NCBI GenBank assembly: GCA_965200115.1
Contig: OZ241336.1
Location: 1 to 64,000 of the forward strand
Source: JAPOUP01 sp026708635
Lineage (GTDB): Bacteria > Pseudomonadota > Alphaproteobacteria > Rhodobacterales > Rhodobacteraceae
Length of the DNA: 64,000 nucleotides
Direction: 5' to 3'
Numbering within the stretch: position 1 is the stretch's first letter; each line of letters starts with the position of its first letter. Under the pieces are notes generated by a model. It saw only the letters and a list, made by a program, of their open reading frames with translations, ran no database searches and had not been told where the DNA came from. Positions 52,985-60,662 of the stretch are shown here, piece by piece. The position numbers and the translations under genes were made by a program.

Positions 52985-54946
52985 ATGCCCGATGATCTGA
53001 CCGCCCGTCCGCCATCCGGCGAATCGTATGACGCTTCATCGATCGAGGTGCTGGAAGGGCTTGAACCGGTCCGCAAGCGTCCGGGAATGTATATCGGCGG
53101 TACCGACGAGCGCGCCCTTCACCACCTCGTGGCCGAAGTTCTCGACAACTCGATGGATGAAGCCGTCGCCGGGCACGCGACGCGGATCGAAGTGGAACTC
53201 CACGCCGACCAGTCGGTCACCGTCCGCGACAACGGCCGCGGCATTCCCGTGGACCCGCACCCGAGGTTTCCCGACAGGAGCGCCCTTGAGGTAATTCTCT
53301 GCACGCTCCATGCCGGCGGCAAGTTCTCCGGCAAAACATATCAGATTTCAGGCGGCCTTCACGGTGTCGGAATATCGGTCGTCAACGCTCTCTCGGACAG
53401 CATGCGAGTTGAGGTGGCCCGCAACCGGGAAGTGTTCGCGCAGGAATTCTCCCGTGGCGCGCCGTTGGGCCCGCTGAAGTCGCTCGGCATGACGGCCAAC
53501 CGCCGCGGAACCACCGTCACCTTCCACGCCGATGCGGAGATTTTCGGGCATGCCCGCTTCAGGCCCGGACGGATCTTCAGGCTGGTCCGCTCCAAAGCCT
53601 ACCTGCAATCCGGCATCGAGATACGCTGGCGTACCCAGATCGAAGACGCGGACGTCCCCGCGGAGGCCACTTTCCTATTTCCCGGCGGACTGACCGACTA
53701 TCTCGATGAACGGATGGAGGGCGTCTCGACCTATTCGGACCGCCCGTTCGCGGGCCGGGTGGAATTCAGTGAACGCTTTGACAGCCCGGGCGCCGTCGAG
53801 TGGGCGGTCAACTGGACGCCGGGCCGGGACGGCTTCATACAATCCTACTGCAACACCGTGCCAACTCCCGAGGGCGGCACACACGAAAACGGATTCTGGA
53901 ACGCCATTCTCAAGGGAATCCGCGCTTACGGAGAATTGGCCAGCAACCGAAAGGCGGGCCAGATATCCAAGGAGGACCTGACCTCGGGTGGCTGCGCGCT
54001 CGTTTCCTGCTTCATTCCGGAACCTGAATTCTCCGGACAGACGAAGGACAAGCTCTCGTCCGCCGACGCGCTGCGCCTTGTCGAGACGTCCGTCCGGGAT
54101 CATTTCGACAACTGGCTCGCGACCAACACCAAGTCGGCCGGCGCGATACTCGACTTTCTGGTGCTGCGCTCCGAGGAGCGGCTCCGACGCCGGCAGGAAA
54201 GGGAAACGGCCCGCAAGTCGGCGACGAAAAAGCTTCGCCTTCCCGGAAAGCTCGTGGACTGCACCGCGAGCACCCGGGAAGGAACCGAGCTCTTCATCGT
54301 GGAGGGTGACAGCGCCGGCGGCTCGGCCAAGATGGCCCGCGACCGAAACACGCAGGCACTTCTTCCCCTACGCGGAAAGATCCTCAACGTTCTGGGGGCC
54401 GCGGGTTCCAAGCTGGGGCAGAACGCGGAAATCAACGATCTCTGCCAGGCTCTCGGCGTGGGCATGGGAACCCGGTTCCGCATCGACGACCTTCGCTACG
54501 CCAAGGTGATCATAATGACCGACGCGGATGTCGACGGCGCCCATATAGCGTCGCTGCTCATGACTTTCTTCTTCGTACAGATGCGCCCGATGATCGACGC
54601 CGGACATCTCTATCTGGCCTGTCCGCCGCTTTACCGGCTCACCCAGGGAGCCAAAAGGGTCTATTGCGTTGACGAAACGGAGCGGGACTCATGGCTGGAG
54701 ACAGGTCTCGGGGGAAAGGGGAAAATCGACGTCAGCCGTTTCAAGGGACTTGGCGAGATGGACGCCAAGGACCTCAAGGAGACCACCATGAATCCGTCTT
54801 CCCGCAAGCTCATCCGGATCACGATCGACGAGGAAGCTCCCGGCGAGACCGGCGACCTCATTCAGCGCCTTCTGGGAAAAAAGCCGGAGCTCAGGTTTCA
54901 GTACATCCAGGAGAACGCGCGTTTCGCGGAAGAACTGGATGTGTGA
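52985..54946 (+). CDS. parE: DNA topoisomerase IV subunit B
   Basis: A 653-residue type IIA topoisomerase ATPase subunit; with ParC it decatenates daughter chromosomes. The GHKL motifs are EVLDNSMDEAVAG, DNGRGIPVDPHP and QISGGLHGVGISVVNALS, and the TOPRIM domain has LFIVEGDSAGGSAKMARDRNTQALLPLRGKILNV and IIMTDADVDGAHI. Length and the short C-terminal part (without the GyrB insertion typical of proteobacterial GyrB) support ParE rather than GyrB. It is convergent with lolD. Confidence 0.95.
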   Translation: MPDDLTARPPSGESYDASSIEVLEGLEPVRKRPGMYIGGTDERALHHLVAEVLDNSMDEAVAGHATRIEVELHADQSVTVRDNGRGIPVDPHPRFPDRSALEVILCTLHAGGKFSGKTYQISGGLHGVGISVVNALSDSMRVEVARNREVFAQEFSRGAPLGPLKSLGMTANRRGTTVTFHADAEIFGHARFRPGRIFRLVRSKAYLQSGIEIRWRTQIEDADVPAEATFLFPGGLTDYLDERMEGVSTYSDRPFAGRVEFSERFDSPGAVEWAVNWTPGRDGFIQSYCNTVPTPEGGTHENGFWNAILKGIRAYGELASNRKAGQISKEDLTSGGCALVSCFIPEPEFSGQTKDKLSSADALRLVETSVRDHFDNWLATNTKSAGAILDFLVLRSEERLRRRQERETARKSATKKLRLPGKLVDCTASTREGTELFIVEGDSAGGSAKMARDRNTQALLPLRGKILNVLGAAGSKLGQNAEINDLCQALGVGMGTRFRIDDLRYAKVIIMTDADVDGAHIASLLMTFFFVQMRPMIDAGHLYLACPPLYRLTQGAKRVYCVDETERDSWLETGLGGKGKIDVSRFKGLGEMDAKDLKETTMNPSSRKLIRITIDEEAPGETGDLIQRLLGKKPELRFQYIQENARFAEELDV

Positions 54947-55061
54947 ATGGCGTCCTGAGATCGGCGGCGCTACCGGATCCCGCAACCGGGGAGGCGGCGG
55001 TCCGTCCGGGCCGGATCCTCAGACCCCCAAACCAATCGCCACAGCGGACCCAACGGCCATC

Positions 55062-55751
55062 TCAACCGCCGTCCAACACGATCTTTCCGTCCGATAGCCT
55101 GACCACCCGATCCATACGGGCCGCCAGGTCGGGATTATGCGTGGCGACCAGCACCGCCATGCGGGTGTCGCGCACAAGTTCCATCAACGCCCCGAAAACC
55201 AGATCCGAGGTGCAGGGATCAAGGTTTCCCGTCGGTTCGTCCGCCAGGAGGAGGAGAGGCGAATTGGCGAGAGCGCGGCAGAAAGCGACACGCTGCTGCT
55301 CACCGCCGCTCAGCGCCGCGGGTCGATGGGCCGACCGGCCGGCGACACCGACCCGCGCCAGAAGCTCCATGGACCGGGCTTCGGCCGCCGCCCGACCGAC
55401 ACCATTGGCGAGCTGGGGCAGGACAATGTTTTCCATTGCCGTGAATTCAGGCAACAGATGATGGAACTGGTAGACGAAACCGATTTCCCTCCGCCGCGCC
55501 TCGGTTCGACGGCGATCGCTTCGTCCGGTCATGTCGCTACCGCGAATCGCCACGGTGCCGCTGTCAGGAGTATCGAGAAGACCCGAGATGTGAAGCAGTG
55601 TTGACTTGCCGGCACCGGAGGGTGCGACCAACGCCACGACCTCGCCCCGGGTCACCCGGAGATCGGTTCCGCGAAGGACCGGCACTTCCCGGGCCGTGCC
55701 GCGGCCGTAGATTTTTTCGATTCCCCGAAGATCAAGGGCGGCGTCACTCAT
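55062..55751 (-). CDS. lolD: Lipoprotein-releasing ABC transporter ATP-binding protein
   Basis: About 229 residues, the compact size of LolD. Walker A is APSGAGKSTLLH, the characteristic Lol loop reads FVYQFHHLLPEFTAMENI, the signature is LSGGEQQRVAFCRALA and Walker B LLLADEPTGNLD. LolD powers extraction of outer-membrane lipoproteins from the inner membrane. Its start overlaps the lolC stop by eight bases, so the pair is translationally coupled. The variant APSGAGKS in place of GPSGSGKS is common in alphaproteobacteria. Confidence 0.95.
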   Translation of the reverse strand: MSDAALDLRGIEKIYGRGTAREVPVLRGTDLRVTRGEVVALVAPSGAGKSTLLHISGLLDTPDSGTVAIRGSDMTGRSDRRRTEARRREIGFVYQFHHLLPEFTAMENIVLPQLANGVGRAAAEARSMELLARVGVAGRSAHRPAALSGGEQQRVAFCRALANSPLLLLADEPTGNLDPCTSDLVFGALMELVRDTRMAVLVATHNPDLAARMDRVVRLSDGKIVLDGG

Positions 55752-57015
55752 AGCGAAGCGCCTCAACCGGGTTCATCCGCGCCGCGCGGCGGGCCGGAAA
55801 CATCGTTACGACAAAACTGAGGCCAAGTGAGAGGCAGACGGCGGAAATGACGTCGCCGGGCACCAACCGGGCGGGAAGATGATAGATTCCACGGATCGAG
55901 GGATCCCAGACCCCGCCTCCCATGACATAGTTCACGAAGCTGAAAACAGGGTCGATATAGACGGCGAACAGGCAACCGAGAACGGTACCCGCGGTGGTGC
56001 CGGCAATTCCGATGCATGCGCCGCAGATGAAGAAAACACGCAGGATCGCTCCCTCGGTAAGTCCTACCGTCCGGAGAATACCGATGTCACGGCCCTTGTT
56101 CTTCACGAGCATGATCAGGCCTGAGACTATGTTCATGGTCGCGATCAGCACCAGGATGGATAGGATAACGAACATCACGTTGTCCTCGACCTCCAGCGCC
56201 CTGAGGAACGCGCTGGACCTGTCACGCCATGTCCAGACCGTTGCCCCTTCACCGCTCGCGCCGAGGATATCCGGCAGATACGCGTCAACGTCCTCCGGCT
56301 CCGCCAGCATCACCTCGATCTCATCGGCGTAGCCTTCCCGGTTGAAGTAGCTCTGGGCCTCGTCGAACGGCATGTAAAGACGGGTCCGGTCGATATCGTA
56401 CCGTCCGGCGGTGAATACGTAGACAACCTCATACGCGTTCACGCGCGGCGAGATTCCAAAAGCGGTCTTGACCCCATCCGGGGAAATCAGCCTGATTCTG
56501 TCGCCGACGGCGGCGCCAAGCTCACGCGCCACGCCCGAACCAATCGCCACACCCTTCCCGAACGCGTCGATATCACCATATCGCTCATCGGAGTCCGCGA
56601 CACGCGGTATGGCTCTCAGGCCCTCAAGGTCAATTCCGAAGACCTCCACACCCGCGTTTCTTCCGCTCAGGCTAGCCATTACCTGCCCTTTTATGAGCGG
56701 AGTCGCGCGGACAACCCCCTCGACGCCAGCAATACGGGCGGCGGTCGGCGCGTGATCGGTGAACACCCGGGTCCGCTGGCCGTTCTCGGCCTGACGGACC
56801 GCCGAAAAGACGGTGACATGGGCGTTGGCGCCGAGAATTGTATCGACGAATTCCGCCCTGAACCCGGACCTGACGGCAAGCGTGGCGATCAGGGCGAAAA
56901 CCGCCAGGGCGATGCCGACCAGGGAAATCCACGTCATCACCGAAACGCCACCCTCCGCCCTGCGTGAGCGAAGGTAGCGCCAGGCGATCATCCATTCATG
57001 GGAGGAGAAAGGCAT
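55744..57015 (-). CDS. lolC: Lipoprotein-releasing ABC transporter permease
   Basis: About 423 residues with four membrane segments (one near residues 25-45 and three in the last 150 residues) enclosing a large periplasmic domain, the LolC/LolE layout. SSHEWMIAWRYLRSRRAEGGVSVMTWISLVGIALAVFALIATLAV is nearly the standard alphaproteobacterial N-terminus. Only one permease gene accompanies lolD, so it may form a homodimer, as in LolF-type systems. The start at 57015 follows family alignments; no clear ribosome-binding site precedes it. It lies upstream of lolD, on the minus strand. Confidence 0.93.
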   Translation of the reverse strand: MPFSSHEWMIAWRYLRSRRAEGGVSVMTWISLVGIALAVFALIATLAVRSGFRAEFVDTILGANAHVTVFSAVRQAENGQRTRVFTDHAPTAARIAGVEGVVRATPLIKGQVMASLSGRNAGVEVFGIDLEGLRAIPRVADSDERYGDIDAFGKGVAIGSGVARELGAAVGDRIRLISPDGVKTAFGISPRVNAYEVVYVFTAGRYDIDRTRLYMPFDEAQSYFNREGYADEIEVMLAEPEDVDAYLPDILGASGEGATVWTWRDRSSAFLRALEVEDNVMFVILSILVLIATMNIVSGLIMLVKNKGRDIGILRTVGLTEGAILRVFFICGACIGIAGTTAGTVLGCLFAVYIDPVFSFVNYVMGGGVWDPSIRGIYHLPARLVPGDVISAVCLSLGLSFVVTMFPARRAARMNPVEALRYE

Positions 57016-57392
57016 GGGCGGAGAAACGGGAGGTACGCAATGACCATTCCAAGCATTCGATCTGTCCATGACAATGCCCGCACCACGGAAGAAGGTCAAG
57101 CCGTCCCGGTGGTGTCGGTGCCATGACGGGATATTCATCGGGGAGCGGAGGTCATCACTGATTGATTGGCTCCGATTGGCCAACGCCTCCGGATCGGCGG
57201 GAACTTTCCTGTCCCCGGCGTTTCGACCGACCAATGGAACGCCGCCATACCTACGGGAGTCCGGCGGGCTCGGCCTTTGCGATAATCTGCCACAGGATCG
57301 CTCACCGGACTTGCCGCGACGGCATCGAACCATAAAAATGGAAAACCGGACCGGAGACACGGGGACCCAGGCACGGGGATGGAGGCATGGGG
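57016..57392. other. Divergent spacer, no gene seen
   Basis: About 375 bases between lolC and prpE. It should contain both promoters but no convincing hexamers were found. No gene is supported. Confidence 0.35.
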
Positions 57393-59282
57393 ATGGGATA
57401 TGCTGACGTATACAGATCCTGGCGGGATGACCCCGAGGCTTTCTGGATGGATGCCGCGGAAGCCATCGATTGGGAGCGTAAGCCGACCAAAGCTCTCTTC
57501 GATGGAAACGCGCCTCTGTATGAGTGGTTCTGCGATGGCGTGACCAACACCTGCTGGAACGCCGTCGACCGGCATGTCGCCACCCGCGGCGATCAGGCGG
57601 CGATCATATATGACAGTCCCGTTACGGGAACCAAAGAAACCATATCTTACCGGGATCTCAGGACCAAGGTAGCGCGGCTGGCCGGCGCGCTCAAAGACCG
57701 GGGTATCGGAAAGGGCGATCGGGTTATCGTATATATGCCCATGGTGCCCGAAGCGCTATTCGCGATGCTCGCGGTAACCCGTATCGGCGCGATTCACTCC
57801 GTGGTTTTCGGCGGCTTCGCCTCAAGCGAGCTTGCGGTCCGAATCGATGACGCCCGGCCAAAGGCGATCCTGTCCGCATCCTGCGGCATCGAGTCCGGCC
57901 GCGTGGTCGAATACAAGCCGCTCCTCGACGGAGCTATCGATGCGGCCACGCACAAGCCCGACTTTACCCTGATTCTACAGCGCGCGCAGGCACCGGCGAG
58001 CATGGTGGCCGGCCGCGACCTCGACTGGAACGATGCGCAGGAAAGCGCCGCGGAGGCCGATTGCGTTTTCGTCGAAGGCAACCATCCAGCTTACATCCTT
58101 TACACTTCCGGGACAACGGGCCAGCCCAAAGGGGTCGTCCGTCCCTCCGGTGGCCATCTCGTCGCTCTCAACTGGACGATGAAAAACATATACAACGTTG
58201 ATCCGGGAGATGTTTTCTGGGCCGCATCCGACGTCGGCTGGGTCGTTGGCCATAGCTACATCTGCTACGCGCCACTGATCCATGGAAACACCACCGTCGT
58301 CTTTGAGGGGAAACCGGTCGGAACCCCCGACGCGGGAACCTTCTGGAGGGTGATTTCGGAACACAATGTCCGCTGTTTCTTCACCGCTCCGACCGCCTTC
58401 CGGGCGATAAAACGGGAGGATCCCGAGGGCGAAATGCTAGGCGGATATGACCTATCCTGCCTAAACGCGCTCTATCTCGCCGGAGAGCGCGCCGACCCGG
58501 ATACGATTGAATGGGCAAGGGATCTGCTAAACGTTCCGGTGATCGATCATTGGTGGCAGACCGAAACCGGCTATACGATCGCCGGCAACCCAATGGGAAT
58601 CGAGCGGCTACCCGTCAAGCTTGGATCGCCGACCGTACCGATGCCCGGCTACAGAATCGAGATACTCGATGACGACGGCCGTCCCGTACCGACCGGGGAA
58701 CTGGGTTCCGTCGCCATAGGGCTTCCTCTCCCTCCGGGAACGCTTCCGACCCTCTGGAACGCGGAGGACCGGTTCAGAAAGTCCTATCTCCAGCGCTTCC
58801 CCGGATATTACGACACCGGGGACGCGGGCATGAGGGACGAGGACGGATATGTCTGGATCATGGCCCGCACCGACGACGTCATAAACGTCGCGGGACACCG
58901 CCTTTCCACCGGCGGAATGGAGGAGGTTCTGGCATCCCATCCGGACGTTGCCGAGTGCGCGGTGGTTGGCGTCGCGGACGCCCTGAAAGGCCAGCTGCCC
59001 ATGGGATTCGTCTGTCTCACGAAAGGCGTAAGCCGGCCCCATGACGAAATAGGCTCGGAATGCGTGAAGCTTGTCCGTGAACGTATCGGTCCCGTCGCCG
59101 CATTCAAGCTGGTGGCGATCGTTGAACGTCTTCCGAAAACCCGCTCGGGCAAGATACTTCGCGCGACCATGTCCAGGATCGCGGACGGTGCGGAATTCAG
59201 GCAGCCCGCGACCATAGACGATCCCGCCATCCTTGACGAAATCCGCGGGGCCGTGGCCGAACTGGGCTATCCCCGGAAATAG
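57393..59282 (+). CDS. prpE: Propionyl-CoA synthetase
   Basis: About 629 residues of the acyl-adenylate-forming family. The P-loop is YILYTSGTTGQPKGVVRPSGG, the WWQTETGYTIAGNPMG motif and the hinge YDTGDAGMRDEDGYVWIMARTDDVINVAGHRLSTGGMEEVLASHPDV follow, and the acetylation Lys lies in KTRSGKILRATM. The sequence and length fit PrpE better than acetyl-CoA synthetase. It activates propionate for the 2-methylcitrate or methylmalonyl-CoA pathway, neither of which is in the window. GGAGG lies seven bases before the ATG at 57393; an ATG at 57387 is too close to it. Confidence 0.93.
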   Translation: MGYADVYRSWRDDPEAFWMDAAEAIDWERKPTKALFDGNAPLYEWFCDGVTNTCWNAVDRHVATRGDQAAIIYDSPVTGTKETISYRDLRTKVARLAGALKDRGIGKGDRVIVYMPMVPEALFAMLAVTRIGAIHSVVFGGFASSELAVRIDDARPKAILSASCGIESGRVVEYKPLLDGAIDAATHKPDFTLILQRAQAPASMVAGRDLDWNDAQESAAEADCVFVEGNHPAYILYTSGTTGQPKGVVRPSGGHLVALNWTMKNIYNVDPGDVFWAASDVGWVVGHSYICYAPLIHGNTTVVFEGKPVGTPDAGTFWRVISEHNVRCFFTAPTAFRAIKREDPEGEMLGGYDLSCLNALYLAGERADPDTIEWARDLLNVPVIDHWWQTETGYTIAGNPMGIERLPVKLGSPTVPMPGYRIEILDDDGRPVPTGELGSVAIGLPLPPGTLPTLWNAEDRFRKSYLQRFPGYYDTGDAGMRDEDGYVWIMARTDDVINVAGHRLSTGGMEEVLASHPDVAECAVVGVADALKGQLPMGFVCLTKGVSRPHDEIGSECVKLVRERIGPVAAFKLVAIVERLPKTRSGKILRATMSRIADGAEFRQPATIDDPAILDEIRGAVAELGYPRK

Positions 59283-59924
59283 GCCGGAACGAACCTTCCC
59301 GGCACGGGGAGCCGCGATACCGGGAACCGTTCCCCCGGGATCGGCGTCCGGCGAATTTCCGGTAGGCGTGACTCATTGGTCACGCCCGCGGCACGGCTAC
59401 GGGCAAGCGGGGGGCCACCGAATTCAGCAAACCGCTTGTCGAGCGCATATACTCCCGGTATTAGGCGTTTCGGGGAAACGCCGGTTTCCCCGCGTGAACG
59501 GACCTGGCACGAAGGGCTCAACCGCATGGCGGAGACTATCCGATACCGGAACATCGTCCACAGGCCACCGCCTCGAAACAGCACCGTCACCCGACGTCCC
59601 GCCGGACAGCCCGGCACGTGCGGGTTCGCATAAATCCATATGCCCACCGCTCAGAGGAGCGTCAATAGAGCGGTAAGGACGACCCACGGGAAACCACCGT
59701 CGGTCCCGGTCGCCTCGCCCGCCACGCGGCTCACCAAGCCGGGTCGGAAATTCGGCCGGTTGGACGGCAACCCGACGGTCACGCGCCAGAGTCCGAACCA
59801 TCGGGCAGATGCCTGGCGGGAGAATGGTTACCTATGCGGAGGAGTTCCGTTTCACTATCGGGATAGATCTCCGGAGACCCGTTTCTCCGCTGGCGGGCCC
59901 GCCGGGAAACCGATTGGAAATGAA
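59283..59924. other. Long spacer with overlapping hairpins
   Basis: About 640 bases between prpE and the small exported protein. The only clear structure is the pair of overlapping hairpins at 59464-59492. No gene is supported on either strand. Confidence 0.45.
59464..59492 (+). promoter_or_regulatory. Two mutually exclusive perfect hairpins
   Basis: Hairpin one pairs GGCGTTTC (59464-59471) with GAAACGCC (59475-59482) across GGG. Hairpin two pairs CGGGGAAAC (59471-59479) with GTTTCCCCG (59484-59492) across four bases. They share most of one arm, so only one can form at a time. No reading frame explains them. Confidence 0.6.
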
Positions 59925-60395
59925 GTAAAGAAACTTTTCATTTTGATCTGGATTGCGGTTTTGGCGCCGGGCCCGGTCCTCAGTGACGTTTTCGAGTTCA
60001 GTGAATACGGAGGAAGATCCGGCTGGCTTCTTCTTGACGATGACCGCGAAACGGATGTGGGTCCCTATCCATGGGGCATCACCGCGGCCTGCGACGGGAA
60101 TGGCGGCCGCGAGTTTTCAATCGCGCTGCACGGCTTCGCATCGCCCGAGCCCGGGCCGGTGGAAATGGAATATTCGATAGGGGGCGGAGAGCCGGTCGCA
60201 ACCAGGGGATTCGCGCTGGACTCGATACTTACGGGCCTTTCCGAATCCCTGGGCGCCGAATTGACGGAGGCCGTCGCTTCCGGTCAGCGCATTGTCCTTA
60301 GCGTGTCCCACGACTCCGGACTCCTGACTTCCAGCTTCGAGGAATACGCGCATGATCGCGAAAGGGTTGAATTCGTATCCAACGGCTGCCGGTGA
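59925..60395 (+). CDS. Small exported protein of unknown function
   Basis: About 156 residues. A clear signal peptide (KKLFILIWIAVLAPGPVLSD) is followed by a mature part with FEFSEYGGRSGWLLLDDDRETDVGPYPWGITAACDG and a C-terminal Cys in VSNGCR; the two Cys may form a disulfide. I do not recognise the family. The odd point is the start: the codon before KK is GTA, not ATG or GTG, preceded by GGAA. The frame is open upstream but without homology or a good start, so either initiation is at a downstream TTG, or the start codon has been lost. Confidence 0.5.
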   Translation, partial: VKKLFILIWIAVLAPGPVLSDVFEFSEYGGRSGWLLLDDDRETDVGPYPWGITAACDGNGGREFSIALHGFASPEPGPVEMEYSIGGGEPVATRGFALDSILTGLSESLGAELTEAVASGQRIVLSVSHDSGLLTSSFEEYAHDRERVEFVSNGCR

Positions 60396-60552
60396 AATCG
60401 GTTTGGCGCTACCGCCACAACGATCGCACACCGTTTCCGTCCGATCGTACCTCCGTCCGGGCGTGGCCCGGATTCGCGCGCTCAAACCCGTATTCCCCTT
60501 GGCCGCGATTTCCGCTATCATTCCGGAGAAGATTCTCACCGGGATCGGACAC

Positions 60553-60615
60553 ATGGCCCAACAACGATGGCGAGACTTGACAGTCTGACCCCTCTGGCGA
60601 GGGGTACCTCCCTCG
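60553..60615 (+). promoter_or_regulatory. Attenuator-like leader of trpE(G)
   Basis: A small frame at 60553-60588 encodes MAQQRWRDLTV, with one Trp codon, and stops at the foot of a perfect hairpin (arms ACCCCTC and GAGGGGT, 60588-60605). A second perfect hairpin (arms CGAGGG and CCCTCG, 60598-60615) shares the right arm of the first, so the two exclude each other. TrpE(G) genes of rhizobia are controlled by leader-peptide attenuation. A single Trp codon and no T-run make this a tentative call. Confidence 0.4.
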
Positions 60616-60662
60616 TTCGCCCGCAGTGCCGTTCCGCTACCTGAAAGAAACCCTGAAATCCC

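Noticed and set aside
60577..60582. Consensus TTGACA in front of trpE(G)
   Set aside because: No acceptable -10 hexamer at 16-19 bases; it overlaps the small leader frame and hairpins.
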